Below, piece after piece: positions 49,403-59,874 of a stretch of DNA of 64,000 nt. Position 1 is the first letter of the stretch, and the number at the start of each line of letters is the position of its first letter. The notes beneath the pieces were generated by a model. It was not told the DNA's origin. It worked only from the letters and a program-made list of their open reading frames with translations, and ran no database searches. Both the position numbers and the translations under genes were made by a program. Location of the stretch: positions 186,001-250,000 of the forward strand of contig NZ_BAABJQ010000001.1 of the NCBI RefSeq assembly GCF_039543385.1, given 5' to 3'. The DNA is from Rugosimonospora acidiphila (GTDB taxonomy: Bacteria; Actinomycetota; Actinomycetes; Mycobacteriales; Micromonosporaceae).

Positions 49403-50719
49403 ATGACCGCCCCCTCCCAGGAAGCGCTGGCGCGACTCACGCCGGTCCTGACCAAGCGTTGGCTGTCGCCGGACGCGTGGAAGATCGGCGTGTACGAGCG
49501 GCTCGACGGGTACACGGCGTTGCGCAAGGCCCTGACCGCCCACCCGGACGACCTGATCGCCCTGGTGAAGGAGTCCGGCCTGCGCGGTCGCGGTGGCGCG
49601 GGCTTCCCCACCGGGATGAAGTGGGCCTTCATCCCGCAGAACGACGGTAAGCCGCACTACCTGGTGGTCAACGCCGATGAGGGCGAGCCGGGCACGTGCA
49701 AGGACCTGCCGCTGATGATGGCCGATCCGCACTCGCTGATCGAGGGCATCATCATCGCCTGCTACGCGATCCGCGCCAACCGCGCCTTCATCTACATCCG
49801 GGGTGAGGCGGTGCACGCCGCGCGCCGGCTGCGCAACGCGGTGGTCGAGGCGAAGGCCGCCGGGTACCTCGGCGAGAACATCCTCGGCTCCGGGTTCGAC
49901 CTGGAGGTCGTGGTGCACAGCGGTGCGGGCGCCTACATCTGCGGCGAGGAGACCGCCCTGCTGGACTCGCTGGAGGGGTACCGCGGCCAGCCCCGGCTGC
50001 GCCCGCCGTTCCCGGCGACCCACGGGCTGTACGCCAGCCCGACCGTGGTGAACAACGTCGAGACGATCGCCAGCGTGCCGTACATCGTGCTCGGTGGGGC
50101 CGGTTGGTTCCGGAGCATGGGTAGCGAGAAGTCGCCCGGCCCGAAGATCTACTCGATCTCGGGGCGGGTCAACAACCCGGGCCAGTACGAGTGTGGGCTC
50201 GGCATCACCCTGCGCCAGCTCATCGAGCTGGCCGGTGGGATGCAGCCCGGTCACCAGCTGAAGTTCTGGACTCCGGGTGGGTCGTCGACCCCGCTGCTCA
50301 CCGACGAGCACCTGGACGTGCCGCTGGACTTCGAGGGCATGGCCGGCGCCGGCACCATGCTCGGCACCACGGCGGTGCAGATCTTCTCCGACCAGGACGA
50401 CGTGGTCTACGCGACGTACCGGTGGATCGAGTTCTACCACCACGAGTCGTGTGGCAAGTGCACCCCGTGCCGCGAGGGCAACTACTGGATGGTGCAGGTG
50501 CTGCACCGGATCCTCGCAGGCAAGGGCACCCACGAGGACCTGGACACTCTGCTGGACACCTGCGACAACCTGCTGGGCCGCTCGTTCTGCGCGCTCGGCG
50601 ACGGCGCGGCCAGCCCGGTGCAGTCGTCCATGAAGTACTTCAAACAGGACTACCTGGACTACATCGAGGGCCGCAGGGCTCCGCTGTTGTCGCCCGCGGA
50701 GTTGGTGGGAGCGCACTAG
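49403..50719 (+). CDS. nuoF: NADH-quinone oxidoreductase subunit F
   Basis: NADH-binding and FMN-containing subunit (438 residues). Glycine-rich RGRGGAGFPTGMKW (NADH/FMN site), the ADEGEPGTCKD block, and the N3 cluster motif SCGKCTPCREG with a further Cys in FCALGDGA. ATG 49403 has AGGTGAGAGG before it. The stop overlaps the nuoG GTG by one base. Confidence 0.96.
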   Translation: MTAPSQEALARLTPVLTKRWLSPDAWKIGVYERLDGYTALRKALTAHPDDLIALVKESGLRGRGGAGFPTGMKWAFIPQNDGKPHYLVVNADEGEPGTCKDLPLMMADPHSLIEGIIIACYAIRANRAFIYIRGEAVHAARRLRNAVVEAKAAGYLGENILGSGFDLEVVVHSGAGAYICGEETALLDSLEGYRGQPRLRPPFPATHGLYASPTVVNNVETIASVPYIVLGGAGWFRSMGSEKSPGPKIYSISGRVNNPGQYECGLGITLRQLIELAGGMQPGHQLKFWTPGGSSTPLLTDEHLDVPLDFEGMAGAGTMLGTTAVQIFSDQDDVVYATYRWIEFYHHESCGKCTPCREGNYWMVQVLHRILAGKGTHEDLDTLLDTCDNLLGRSFCALGDGAASPVQSSMKYFKQDYLDYIEGRRAPLLSPAELVGAH

Positions 50720-53322
50720 TGACGGATTTGGAAAAGAGCACGCAGGCCGTGCCGTCGGCGACGGCACCAACGCCGCCGCCGGTGCCCACGGTCAAACTCA
50801 CCATCGACGGGATCGAGGTCGAGGCGCCAAAGGGCGAGCTGGTCATCCGGACCGCCGAGCGGCTGGGCATCGCGATCCCGCGGTTCTGCGACCACCCGCT
50901 GCTCGCGCCGGCCGGCGCGTGCCGGCAGTGCCTGGTGGACATCGAGGGGCAGCGCAAGCCGGTCGCCTCGTGTACCCAGCCGGTCTCCGACGGGATGGTG
51001 GTCAAGACCCAGCTGACCAGCGATGTGGCTCGCAAGGCGCAAGAGGGGATCATGGAGTTCCTCCTGATCAACCACCCTCTCGACTGCCCCATGTGCGACA
51101 AGGGCGGTGAGTGCCCGCTGCAGAACCAGGCGATGTCGACCGGCCGCACGGACACCCGCTTCCACGACCACAAGCGCGAGTACGAGAAGCCGATCAACAT
51201 CTCGACCCAGGTGCTGCTGGACCGCGAGCGTTGCGTGCTGTGCCAGCGGTGCACCCGGTTCTCCGAGGAGATCGCCGGCGACAAGTTCATCGACCTGATG
51301 GACCGCGGCGCCGCGGAGCAGATCGGCATCTTCCGGGAGGCCGCCTTCGGCCACCCGCACGAGAACTCGTCGATCGACGAGGTCGAGTACGAGCAGGAGC
51401 GGCCGAGCGTCGGCGACGACCCGTTCAACTCCTACTTCTCCGGCAACACGGTGCAGATCTGCCCGGTCGGCGCGCTGACCGGCGCCCAGTACCGGTTCCG
51501 GTCCCGCCCGTTCGACCTGGTCTCCACGCCCAGCGCGTGCGAGCACTGCGCGGCCGGCTGCTCGCAGCGCACCGACTGGCGGCGGGGCAAGGTGCTGCGC
51601 CGCCTGGCCGGCGACGACCCGCAGGTCAACGAGGAGTGGAACTGCGACAAGGGTCGCTGGGGCTTCCAGTACGCGACCGCCACCGACCGGCTCACCGAGC
51701 CGCTGGTGCGCGATCAGAAGACCGGTGAGCTGCGCACGGCCTCCTGGCCGGAGGCCCTGTCGGTGGCCGCCGAGGGGCTGCGCCGGGCCCGTGAGGGCAA
51801 GGGCGTGGGCGTGCTGACCGGCGGCCGGCTGACCGTCGAGGACGCGTACGCGTACGCGAAGTTCGCCCGCGTGGTGCTGGGCACCAACGACATCGACTTC
51901 CGGGCCCGCCCGATGCGCTCGGCCGACCCCGCCGCCCGCGCCATCACCGAGGAGCAGGACTTCCTGGCCTCGTCGGTGGTCGGGGCGCACCACGTGACCT
52001 ACGCGGACGTGGACGCCGCGCCGGCCGTGGTGATCGTCGGCCTGGAGCCGGAGGAGGAGTGCCCGATCCTCTTCCTGCGGCTGCGCAAGGCGTACAACAA
52101 GCGCGCCATGCCGGTCTACGCGGTGGCGCCGTTCGCCAGCCGGGGCCTGACCAAGCTGGGTGCCACGGTGCGCCCGGCGGTCCCCGGCGACGAGGCCGTC
52201 GTGCTGAACAGCGACGAGGCGCTGCGCACCGCGCTGAGCGTCGAGGGCGCCCTGCTGATCGTGGGCGAGCGGCTGGCCACGGTACCGGGCGGGCTGTCCG
52301 CCGCCGCGGCGCTGGCCGCCCGTACCGGAGCCCGGCTGGCCTGGGTGCCGCGCCGGGCCGGCGACCGGGGTGCGATCGAGGCCGGCTGCCTGCCGAACCT
52401 GCTGCCGGGCGGGCGTCCGGTGCTGGACGCCACCGGCCGGGCCGAGCTGGCTCAGGCCTGGGGCCTCGACTCCGGCGTGGTGCCGAGCCGGCTGGGCCGC
52501 GACACCGACCACATCGTCGACGCGGCCGCCCACGAGCGGCTGGACGCGCTGGTGGTGGCCGGGGTGGACCCGGCCGACCTGACCGACCCGCGGGTCGCCC
52601 GGGAGGGCCTCGAGAACGTGGGCTTCCTGGTCAGCATCGAGCTGCGGCGCACCGCCGTGGCGGAGCGCGCGGACGTGGTCTTCCCGATCGCGCCGGTGGC
52701 CGAGAAGGCCGGCTCGTTCCTGAACTGGGAGGGCCGGGTGCGCACCTTCGAGCAGGTGCTGAACACGCCGGCGATGACCGACGCGCGGGTACTCGACGCG
52801 CTGGCCCGCGAGTTCGGTGTCGAGCTGGGCACCGGCGACCCCGCGGCGGTACGCCGCGAGATGGCCGCCCTGCCGTCCACCCGGGCGGCGCGGCCGGCGG
52901 TGCCGAGCGTACCGGCGGTCGGCGCGGCGAGTCCGACGGAGCAGGAGGCGGTGCTCGCCACCTGGCACCAGCTCATCGACTCGGGGACCCTGCTGGACGG
53001 CGACGACGTTCTGGCCGGCACCGCCCGCCCGACGATGGTGCGGCTGTCCAAGGACCGGGCCGCCCGCCTGGGCGTGGTCGACGGTGACGCGGTCACGGTC
53101 GGCACCGACCGGGGCGCGCTGACCCTGCCCGTGGTCATCACGGAGCTGCCCGACGGTGTGGTCTGGCTGCCAACGAACTCACCCGGCTCCGGCGTTCACC
53201 GCACCCTCGGTGTACCGTCCGGCGCGATCGTACGGATCTCCGCCGGCTCGCCCCCGGCCGGACCGCTGCTCGCGGCGTCCGGGCCCTCCGCGCAGCCGGC
53301 GCCTGAGGGAGGCAACCGGTGA
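50719..53322 (+). CDS. nuoG: NADH-quinone oxidoreductase subunit G
   Basis: An 867-residue iron-sulfur subunit. N-terminal ferredoxin domain with FCDHPLLAPAGACRQCLV; then CPMCDKGGECPLQ, LCQRCTRF and QICPVGALTG for further clusters; and a molybdopterin-oxidoreductase-like large domain without cofactor (includes CEHCAAGCSQRTDW). GTG 50719 begins inside the nuoF stop. A low-complexity Pro/Ala stretch opens the protein. Overlaps nuoH by 4 bases. Confidence 0.95.
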   Translation: MTDLEKSTQAVPSATAPTPPPVPTVKLTIDGIEVEAPKGELVIRTAERLGIAIPRFCDHPLLAPAGACRQCLVDIEGQRKPVASCTQPVSDGMVVKTQLTSDVARKAQEGIMEFLLINHPLDCPMCDKGGECPLQNQAMSTGRTDTRFHDHKREYEKPINISTQVLLDRERCVLCQRCTRFSEEIAGDKFIDLMDRGAAEQIGIFREAAFGHPHENSSIDEVEYEQERPSVGDDPFNSYFSGNTVQICPVGALTGAQYRFRSRPFDLVSTPSACEHCAAGCSQRTDWRRGKVLRRLAGDDPQVNEEWNCDKGRWGFQYATATDRLTEPLVRDQKTGELRTASWPEALSVAAEGLRRAREGKGVGVLTGGRLTVEDAYAYAKFARVVLGTNDIDFRARPMRSADPAARAITEEQDFLASSVVGAHHVTYADVDAAPAVVIVGLEPEEECPILFLRLRKAYNKRAMPVYAVAPFASRGLTKLGATVRPAVPGDEAVVLNSDEALRTALSVEGALLIVGERLATVPGGLSAAAALAARTGARLAWVPRRAGDRGAIEAGCLPNLLPGGRPVLDATGRAELAQAWGLDSGVVPSRLGRDTDHIVDAAAHERLDALVVAGVDPADLTDPRVAREGLENVGFLVSIELRRTAVAERADVVFPIAPVAEKAGSFLNWEGRVRTFEQVLNTPAMTDARVLDALAREFGVELGTGDPAAVRREMAALPSTRAARPAVPSVPAVGAASPTEQEAVLATWHQLIDSGTLLDGDDVLAGTARPTMVRLSKDRAARLGVVDGDAVTVGTDRGALTLPVVITELPDGVVWLPTNSPGSGVHRTLGVPSGAIVRISAGSPPAGPLLAASGPSAQPAPEGGNR

Positions 53323-54692
53323 GGTATCTGGCTCAGGACCCGACGCTGGCCGACTTCGGCCACGACGTCTGGTGGCTAGTGCTGATCAAGGTGGTAGGCG
53401 TCTTCGCGCTACTGCTGGTGCTCACCCTGTTCACGATCATGTATGAGCGCAAGGTCGTGGCGCGGATGGCGGTGCGGCCGGGCCCGAACCAGGTGGGACC
53501 GAAGGGCTGGTTGCAGAGCCTCATGGACGGCATGAAGCTGCCGTTCAAGGAGGAGATCATCCCGATCACCGCCGACAAGGTGGTCTACTTCCTGGCCCCG
53601 GTCATCGCGGGTACCTGCGCGTTCATCACGTTCGCGGTGATCCCGTTCGGGCCCATGGTGTCGATCTTCGGGCACCGCACCCCGCTGCAGGTCACCGACG
53701 TGCCGGTCGCGGTGCTGGTGATCCTGGCCGCGACCTCGATGTCGGTGTACGGCATCGTGCTGTCCGGCTGGGCCTCCGGGTCGACGTACCCGCTGCTGGG
53801 TGGTCTCCGGTCGAGCGCGCAGATGATCTCGTACGAGGTCGCCATGGGCCTGTCCATCGTGGCGGTGTTCATGACGGCCGGCACCATGTCGACCTCCGGC
53901 ATCGTGCACGCCCAGGCGGGCGGCGCTCAGGCCAGCTGGGACATCTTCGGCTGGCACCCGAGCGCGCCGAGCTGGTACGCCATCGTCACCCTGCCCAGCT
54001 TCGTGATCTACGCGATCTCCGCGGTCGGCGAGACCAACCGGGCGCCGTTCGACCTGCCCGAGGCCGAGTCCGAGCTGGTCGGCGGTTACCTCACCGAGTA
54101 CTCGTCGTTCAAGTTCGCCATGTTCTACCTGGCCGAGTACATCGCCATGATCAACGTGTCGGCGGTCGGCGCCGCGCTGTTCCTCGGCGGCTGGCGGGTG
54201 CCGTGGCCGCTCTCGCTGATCGACCACAACGCGCTCAACCACAGCTGGTGGGGCCTGCTCTGGTTCATCGGCAAGCTGCTGGTCTTCCTGTTCGGCTTCA
54301 TCTGGCTGCGGGCCACGCTGCCCCGGCTGCGCTACGACCAGTTCATGCGGCTGGGTTGGAAGGTGCTGCTGCCGGCCAACCTGGTCTGGATCCTGGTACT
54401 CGCCGGCATCAAGACGACCCAGCGCAACCCGAGCGGCGACACCCGCTGGTACGTGATCGGCGGGGTGGTGCTCGTGGCGATCATCGCCGTGTTCCTCTGG
54501 CCGGAAAAGCGGAACCAGCAGCCCCCGACGACGGAGGAGCTGGAGGAGCAGCTGGCCGCCAGGCCCGAGGGCAGCTTCCCGGTGCCCCCACTGGACCTGC
54601 AGATCCCGCCCAGCCCGCGGCTGGCGAGGGTGTCCGGGCAACGGGAGCCCGCAGCGGTCGGTACCAGCGGCACCGACGAGAAGGAGAACTAG
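53319..54692 (+). CDS. nuoH: NADH-quinone oxidoreductase subunit H
   Basis: Membrane subunit (457 residues, about eight core helices) that forms the quinone entry channel. Motifs: YERKVVARMAVRPGPNQVGP, GLRSSAQMISYEVAMGL, and the acidic loop AVGETNRAPFDLPEAESELV (read as GETNRAPFDLPE and AESELVGGY). The C-terminus bears a long charged, Pro/Glu-rich tail of about 60 residues. nuoI follows at once. Confidence 0.95.
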   Translation: MRYLAQDPTLADFGHDVWWLVLIKVVGVFALLLVLTLFTIMYERKVVARMAVRPGPNQVGPKGWLQSLMDGMKLPFKEEIIPITADKVVYFLAPVIAGTCAFITFAVIPFGPMVSIFGHRTPLQVTDVPVAVLVILAATSMSVYGIVLSGWASGSTYPLLGGLRSSAQMISYEVAMGLSIVAVFMTAGTMSTSGIVHAQAGGAQASWDIFGWHPSAPSWYAIVTLPSFVIYAISAVGETNRAPFDLPEAESELVGGYLTEYSSFKFAMFYLAEYIAMINVSAVGAALFLGGWRVPWPLSLIDHNALNHSWWGLLWFIGKLLVFLFGFIWLRATLPRLRYDQFMRLGWKVLLPANLVWILVLAGIKTTQRNPSGDTRWYVIGGVVLVAIIAVFLWPEKRNQQPPTTEELEEQLAARPEGSFPVPPLDLQIPPSPRLARVSGQREPAAVGTSGTDEKEN

Positions 54693-55280
54693 GTGGGTAC
54701 CTTCACCGGCTCGTTCAAGGGCTTCGGGGTGACCTTCGCGCACATGTTCCGCAAGGTCGTCACCACGGAGTACCCGTTCAAGCCGCCGACACCGGCGCCC
54801 CGCTACCACGGCCGGCACATCCTCAACCGTCACCCCGACGGCCTGGAGAAGTGCATCGGCTGCGAGCTGTGCGCCTGGGCCTGCCCGGCCGACGCGATCT
54901 ACGTCGAGGGCGGCGACAACACCGAGGAGAGTCGATTCTCACCCGGTGAGCGGTACGCCACCGTGTACCAGATCAACTACGCCCGCTGCATTTTCTGCGG
55001 GCTGTGCATCGAGGCCTGCCCGACCCGCTCGCTCACCATGAGCAACGAGTACGAGCTGGCCCGGGACAGCCGGCAGGATCTGATCTTCACCAAGGAACAG
55101 CTGCTCGCGCCGCTGCTGCCCGGCATGGAGCAGCCGCCGCACGCGATGCGGCTGGGCGAATCCGAGAAGGACTACTACCTCGGCAGCCTGACCAACCCCG
55201 GTACCTCGGCCGGGGCCGAGCGGGCCGGGGGCGCGGACGCGTCGCAGCCCGGGGAACCACTCAGCAGGGGTGCTGTATGA
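54693..55280 (+). CDS. nuoI: NADH-quinone oxidoreductase subunit I
   Basis: A 195-residue two-[4Fe-4S] ferredoxin subunit (N6a/N6b) with CIGCELCAWACP and CIFCGLCIEACP. GTG 54693 abuts the nuoH stop. The C-terminal tail is acidic and Ala/Gly-rich. Its TGA overlaps the nuoJ ATG. Confidence 0.95.
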   Translation: MGTFTGSFKGFGVTFAHMFRKVVTTEYPFKPPTPAPRYHGRHILNRHPDGLEKCIGCELCAWACPADAIYVEGGDNTEESRFSPGERYATVYQINYARCIFCGLCIEACPTRSLTMSNEYELARDSRQDLIFTKEQLLAPLLPGMEQPPHAMRLGESEKDYYLGSLTNPGTSAGAERAGGADASQPGEPLSRGAV

Positions 55281-56056
55281 GCCACGCCATCATCTTGGCC
55301 GCCGCCGCGGACCACATGAGTACCGGCGAGAAGGTCTTCTTCTGGATCTTCGGGCCGCTCGCGCTGATCGGCGCCATCGGCATGGTCTGGGCCCGCAACG
55401 CGGTCCACTCGGCCCTGTTCCTGGTGGTCACCATGCTCTCGCTGGGCGTGTTCTACGTGCTCGAGGCGGGACCGTTCATCGGCATGGTGCAGATCATCGT
55501 CTACACCGGCGCCATCATGATGCTGTTCCTGTTCGTGCTGATGCTGGTCGGCAGGGAATCCTCGGACGCGCTCATCGAGACGTTGCGCGGCCAGCGCACC
55601 GCGGCGATCCTGATCGGCCTGGGCTTCGCCGGCCTGGTCTGCACCGCGATCGCCCGCGCCATGGGCAGCGTCTCCTCGGCCGGCCTGGCCGCCGCGAACA
55701 ACGCCAGCGGCGGCAACGTGCAGGGCATCGCGGCCCTGCTGTTCACGAAGTACGTCTTCGCCTTCGAGGTCACCTCGGCGCTGCTGATCACCGCGGCGGT
55801 GGGCGCCATGATCCTGGCCCACGTCGAGCGTCGCAAGGAGGACCGGGTCACCCAGGTGGACCGGATGAAGGCGCGCTTCGCGCCGGGTAACTACCCCGGC
55901 CCCAAGCCCGGACCGGGCGTCTACGCCACCTCTGACTCGGTGGCCACCCCGGCCCTGCTCCCGGACGGCACCTTCGCCGACCGGAGCATCTCCAAGATCC
56001 TGCCGACTCGGGAATTGACGGGTGCCGAGTCGGCCCCGAAGGGAACTGAGCGATGA
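55277..56056 (+). CDS. nuoJ: NADH-quinone oxidoreductase subunit J
   Basis: A 259-residue membrane subunit with five helices; the conserved helix 3 VQIIVYTGAIMMLFLFVLML contains the pi-bulge region of complex I coupling. It carries a hydrophilic C-terminal extension of about 70 residues. Overlaps nuoK by 4 bases. Confidence 0.94.
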   Translation: MSHAIILAAAADHMSTGEKVFFWIFGPLALIGAIGMVWARNAVHSALFLVVTMLSLGVFYVLEAGPFIGMVQIIVYTGAIMMLFLFVLMLVGRESSDALIETLRGQRTAAILIGLGFAGLVCTAIARAMGSVSSAGLAAANNASGGNVQGIAALLFTKYVFAFEVTSALLITAAVGAMILAHVERRKEDRVTQVDRMKARFAPGNYPGPKPGPGVYATSDSVATPALLPDGTFADRSISKILPTRELTGAESAPKGTER

Positions 56057-56352
56057 CCCCGACTTACTACGTGGTGCTCTCGGCCGCGCTGTTCACCATC
56101 GGTGCGGTGGGCGTGCTGATCCGGCGCAACGCGATAGTGCTGTTCATGTGCGTGGAGCTGATGCTCAACGCGGCCAACCTCGCGCTGGTCACGTTCAGCC
56201 GGATCAACGGCAGCCTGGATGGTCAGGTCATCGCCTTCTTCGTGATGGTGGTGGCGGCGGCCGAGGTAGTGGTTGGGCTCGCCATCATCATGTCGATCTT
56301 CCGTACCCGGCGGTCGGCCAGCGTCGACGACGCCAACCTGCTGAAGTACTGA
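56053..56352 (+). CDS. nuoK: NADH-quinone oxidoreductase subunit K
   Basis: A 99-residue, three-helix proton-path subunit. The conserved Glu lie in FMCVELMLNAANLALV and VVAAAEVVVGLAII. Eight bases separate it from nuoL. Confidence 0.95.
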   Translation: MTPTYYVVLSAALFTIGAVGVLIRRNAIVLFMCVELMLNAANLALVTFSRINGSLDGQVIAFFVMVVAAAEVVVGLAIIMSIFRTRRSASVDDANLLKY

Positions 56353-56360
56353 GGTTTTAG

Positions 56361-58286
56361 ATGCCGGTTCACTTCGAGGCAGCGCACGGAACGCTGTCCA
56401 GTATCTGGTTGCTCGTCGCGATTCCGCTGGCCAGCGCCGCCATCCTGCTGCTCTTCGGGCGCTGGATGAACAAGTGGGGTCACATCCTCGGCGTGCTGTC
56501 CGTGCTGGCCTCCTTCGTGCTGGGGCTGATCTACTTCTTCTCGCTGCGCGGGCTGGCCGGCCCGTCCAGGGCGGCCTCGCTCAACCTGTTCGACTTCATC
56601 CCCGTCGGCGGGTTGAAGGTTCAGTTCGGGTTGCTGCTCGATCCGCTCTCGGCCATCTTCGTGCTCCTGATCACCGGTGTGGGCTTCCTGATCCACCTGT
56701 ACGCGGTCGGGTACATGTCGCACGACCAGGGGCGTCGACGCTTCTTCGGGTACTTCAACCTGTTCGTCGCGGCGATGCTCCTGTTGGTACTCGGCAACAA
56801 CTATGTGATCACCTTCGTCGGGTGGGAGGGCGTCGGTCTCGCCTCCTACCTGCTTATCTCGTTCTGGAACGACCGGCCAGCCGCGGCCACCGCCGGTAAG
56901 AAGGCGTTCATCATGAACCGCGTCGGTGACGCCGGGTTCGTGACCGCCATCTTCCTGATGTTCGCGACCTTCGGCTCGGTCAACTTCGCCGACGTGTTCA
57001 ACGGGGCCACCTCGGGCGCCGCCGGGAAGACCACGATCCTGATCCTGGGCCTGCTGCTCCTGCTCGGCGCGTGCGGCAAGTCCGGCCAGTTCCCGCTGCA
57101 GGCGTGGTTGCCCGACGCGATGGAGGGCCCGACCCCGGTCTCCGCCCTGATCCACGCCGCGACCATGGTGACCGCCGGCGTGTACCTGATCGCCCGGTCC
57201 AACCCGATCTTCTCGGCCAATGCCTCGTTGCAGACCGTGGTGGTATCGGTCGGCGCGTTCACGCTGCTGTTCGGGGCGATCATCGGTGGGGCCAAGGACG
57301 ACATCAAGCGGGTGCTCGCCTGGTCGACCGTGTCCCAGATCGGGTACATGTTCCTCGGCGTCGGCCTGGGCGGGGCGGCGTACGCGCTGGCCTTGATCCA
57401 CCTGCTCGCCCACGGCTTCTTCAAGGCCGGCCTGTTCCTGGGCTCCGGCTCGATCATGCACAGCATGAAGGACCAGACCGACATCCGGCGCTTCGGCGGC
57501 CTGTGGCGCTACATGCCGATCACCTGGATCACGTTCGGCCTCGGGTACTTGGCCATCATCGGCATTCCGCCGCTGTCCGGGTACTTCTCCAAGGACCCGA
57601 TCATCGAGGCGGCGTTCAACCGCCCCGGCTGGACCGGCTGGCTGTTCGGCTCCGCCGCGCTGCTGGGCGCCGGGCTCACCGCGTTCTATATGACCCGGCT
57701 GATCGTGCTCACCTTCCACGGCCCGAAGCGGTGGACCGAAGACATCGAGCACCCGCACGAGTCGCCGCCGATCATGACGATCCCGCTGCTCCTGCTGGGC
57801 GTGGGCTCGATCGCGGCCGGTGGCCTGTTCGTCTCCCCGCTGCTGCCGGTCAAGGACTGGCTGATGCCGGTGTTCAACAACCCGCCGGAGGAGTCGCACG
57901 CCCACATCGGGCAGTGGACGAGCAGCGGCCTGACCCTGCTGGTCGTGCTGATCGGCCTCGCCCTGGGCATCGTGCTGTTCCGCAACGGGACGGCGCTGCA
58001 CGAGCAGCCGGCCGGCCCGGTGGTCCGGGCGGCCCGCGCGAACCTGTACGGAGACGCGTTCAACGAGGGTGTCTTCGAGAAGCCGGGCCTGTACCTGACC
58101 CGGGCGCTGGTGTACCTCGACAACCGCGGCGTCGACGGACTGGTCAACGGGCTGGCGGCGTTCGTCGGCGGCACCTCGGGCCGGCTGCGGCGCACCCAGA
58201 GCGGCTTCGTGCGCAGCTACGCGCTGTCCATCCTCGGGGGCGCGTTGCTGATCGTGGCGGCGACGCTGGCGGTGGCGCTCGGATGA
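56361..58286 (+). CDS. nuoL: NADH-quinone oxidoreductase subunit L
   Basis: A 641-residue antiporter-like distal subunit with the long lateral helix. Motifs: VGWEGVGLASYLLISFW, LPDAMEGPTPVSALIHAATM (20 residues), the Lys-containing KRVLAWSTVSQIGYM. Followed 46 bases later by nuoM. Confidence 0.95.
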   Translation: MPVHFEAAHGTLSSIWLLVAIPLASAAILLLFGRWMNKWGHILGVLSVLASFVLGLIYFFSLRGLAGPSRAASLNLFDFIPVGGLKVQFGLLLDPLSAIFVLLITGVGFLIHLYAVGYMSHDQGRRRFFGYFNLFVAAMLLLVLGNNYVITFVGWEGVGLASYLLISFWNDRPAAATAGKKAFIMNRVGDAGFVTAIFLMFATFGSVNFADVFNGATSGAAGKTTILILGLLLLLGACGKSGQFPLQAWLPDAMEGPTPVSALIHAATMVTAGVYLIARSNPIFSANASLQTVVVSVGAFTLLFGAIIGGAKDDIKRVLAWSTVSQIGYMFLGVGLGGAAYALALIHLLAHGFFKAGLFLGSGSIMHSMKDQTDIRRFGGLWRYMPITWITFGLGYLAIIGIPPLSGYFSKDPIIEAAFNRPGWTGWLFGSAALLGAGLTAFYMTRLIVLTFHGPKRWTEDIEHPHESPPIMTIPLLLLGVGSIAAGGLFVSPLLPVKDWLMPVFNNPPEESHAHIGQWTSSGLTLLVVLIGLALGIVLFRNGTALHEQPAGPVVRAARANLYGDAFNEGVFEKPGLYLTRALVYLDNRGVDGLVNGLAAFVGGTSGRLRRTQSGFVRSYALSILGGALLIVAATLAVALG

Positions 58287-58332
58287 TCGGCTCCCACAGA
58301 ACAACGAAGCGAATAGGGAAGGCCAACGCGGC

Positions 58333-59874
58333 ATGAGCTCCTTTCCATATCTGAGCGTGCTCACCGGCGGGCCCCTGGTTGGTGCCGCGGTGGTGGCCTG
58401 CCTGCCCCGTAGCCGGCCGGTGCTGGCCAAGACCGTGGCGCTGATCTGGTCGCTGGCGGTGCTCGTGCTGACCGCGGTCATGTACGCGACCTTCAACGCC
58501 AACGGCGCGCGCTTCCAGTTCCGCGAGTCGTACCAGTGGATCCCGTTCTGGGGCGCGCGGTTCACCTTCGAGACCGACGGCATAGCGCTGGTCATGCTGG
58601 CGCTGATCGCCCTGCTGGTACCGCTGGTGATCCTCGCCTCCTGGCACGACGTGGACAACTCGAAGCGGTCGGTGCCCACGTACTTCGCCCTGCTGCTGGC
58701 CCTGGAGTGCACGATGATCGGGGTGTTCGCCGCGGCGGACATCTTCCTGTTCTACGTGTTCTTCGAGGTCATGCTGATCCCGATGTACTTCCTCATCGGG
58801 TCCTACGGCGGGCAGCGCCGGCAGTACGCCGCGGTGAAGTTCTTCCTCTACTCGCTGGTCGGCGGTCTGCTCATGCTCGCCGCGGTGATCGGCCTGTGGG
58901 TGGTCGGGCGTGACCAGCTCGGTCACGGCACCTTCGACTGGCACCAGCTGACCCAGCTGCACATGTCCACCACCACCGAGCGGTGGCTGTTCCTCGGCTT
59001 CTTCGTCGCCTTCGCCATCAAGGCGCCGTTCTTCCCGTTCCACACCTGGCTGCCGGACGCCGGTGGCGCGGCGCCGGCCGGTGCCGGCGCCCTGCTGGTC
59101 GGCGTGCTGGACAAGGTCGGCACGTTCGGCATCCTGCGCTACTGCCTGCCGCTGTTCCCGCACGCCGCGAAGTACTTCGCGCCGCTGGGCCTGGTGCTGG
59201 CGCTGGTGGGCATCATCTACGGTGCGCTGCTGGCGATCGGTCAGAACGACCTCAAGCGACTGGTGTCCTACACGTCGATCGCGCACTTCGGCTTCATCGG
59301 CATCGGGATCTTCGCCTTCACCACCCAGGGTGGCACCGGTGCGGTGCTCTACATGCTCAACCACGGGCTGGCCACCGGCCTGCTGTTCCTGGTGGTGGGC
59401 ATGCTGGTGGCGCGGCGGGGCAGCGCCCAGGTCTCCGACTTCGGCGGTGCGGGCAAGCTGATGCCGGTCCTCGGCGGGGTGTTCTTCATCGCCGGCCTGG
59501 CCTCGCTGGCCCTGCCGGGTACCAGCCCGTTCATCAGTGAGTTCCTGGTGCTGATCGGCACCTTCACCGTGCACAAGGCGGTCGCCGTGATCGCCACCGT
59601 CGGCATCATCCTGGCCGCCGCGTACGTGCTGTGGATGATTCAGCGGACCACCCAGGGCACGCTCAACCCGGCACTGGAGAAGGTGCCCGGGATGCGCCGG
59701 GACATGTCCGTGCGGGAGAAGGTCGTGGTCGCGCCGCTGATCGTGCTGCTCCTTCTGCTCGGCTTCTACCCCAAACCAGTCACCGACGTCATCAATCCGG
59801 CGGTGAAGGCGACGTTCTCGCAGATCGGGACGTCCGACCCGAATCCGACGGTCGCTCAGGGAGGCGGCAAGTGA
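58333..59874 (+). CDS. nuoM: NADH-quinone oxidoreductase subunit M
   Basis: A 513-residue antiporter-like proton-pumping subunit. Motifs: FYVFFEVMLIPMYFLIG (key Glu), FHTWLPDAGGAAPAGAGALL (20 residues; relatives usually have a His/Glu-containing variant here, so the A-P-A-G-A segment is slightly unusual), and KRLVSYTSIAHFGFIGIG. The stop overlaps the nuoN GTG by 4 bases. Confidence 0.95.
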   Translation: MSSFPYLSVLTGGPLVGAAVVACLPRSRPVLAKTVALIWSLAVLVLTAVMYATFNANGARFQFRESYQWIPFWGARFTFETDGIALVMLALIALLVPLVILASWHDVDNSKRSVPTYFALLLALECTMIGVFAAADIFLFYVFFEVMLIPMYFLIGSYGGQRRQYAAVKFFLYSLVGGLLMLAAVIGLWVVGRDQLGHGTFDWHQLTQLHMSTTTERWLFLGFFVAFAIKAPFFPFHTWLPDAGGAAPAGAGALLVGVLDKVGTFGILRYCLPLFPHAAKYFAPLGLVLALVGIIYGALLAIGQNDLKRLVSYTSIAHFGFIGIGIFAFTTQGGTGAVLYMLNHGLATGLLFLVVGMLVARRGSAQVSDFGGAGKLMPVLGGVFFIAGLASLALPGTSPFISEFLVLIGTFTVHKAVAVIATVGIILAAAYVLWMIQRTTQGTLNPALEKVPGMRRDMSVREKVVVAPLIVLLLLLGFYPKPVTDVINPAVKATFSQIGTSDPNPTVAQGGGK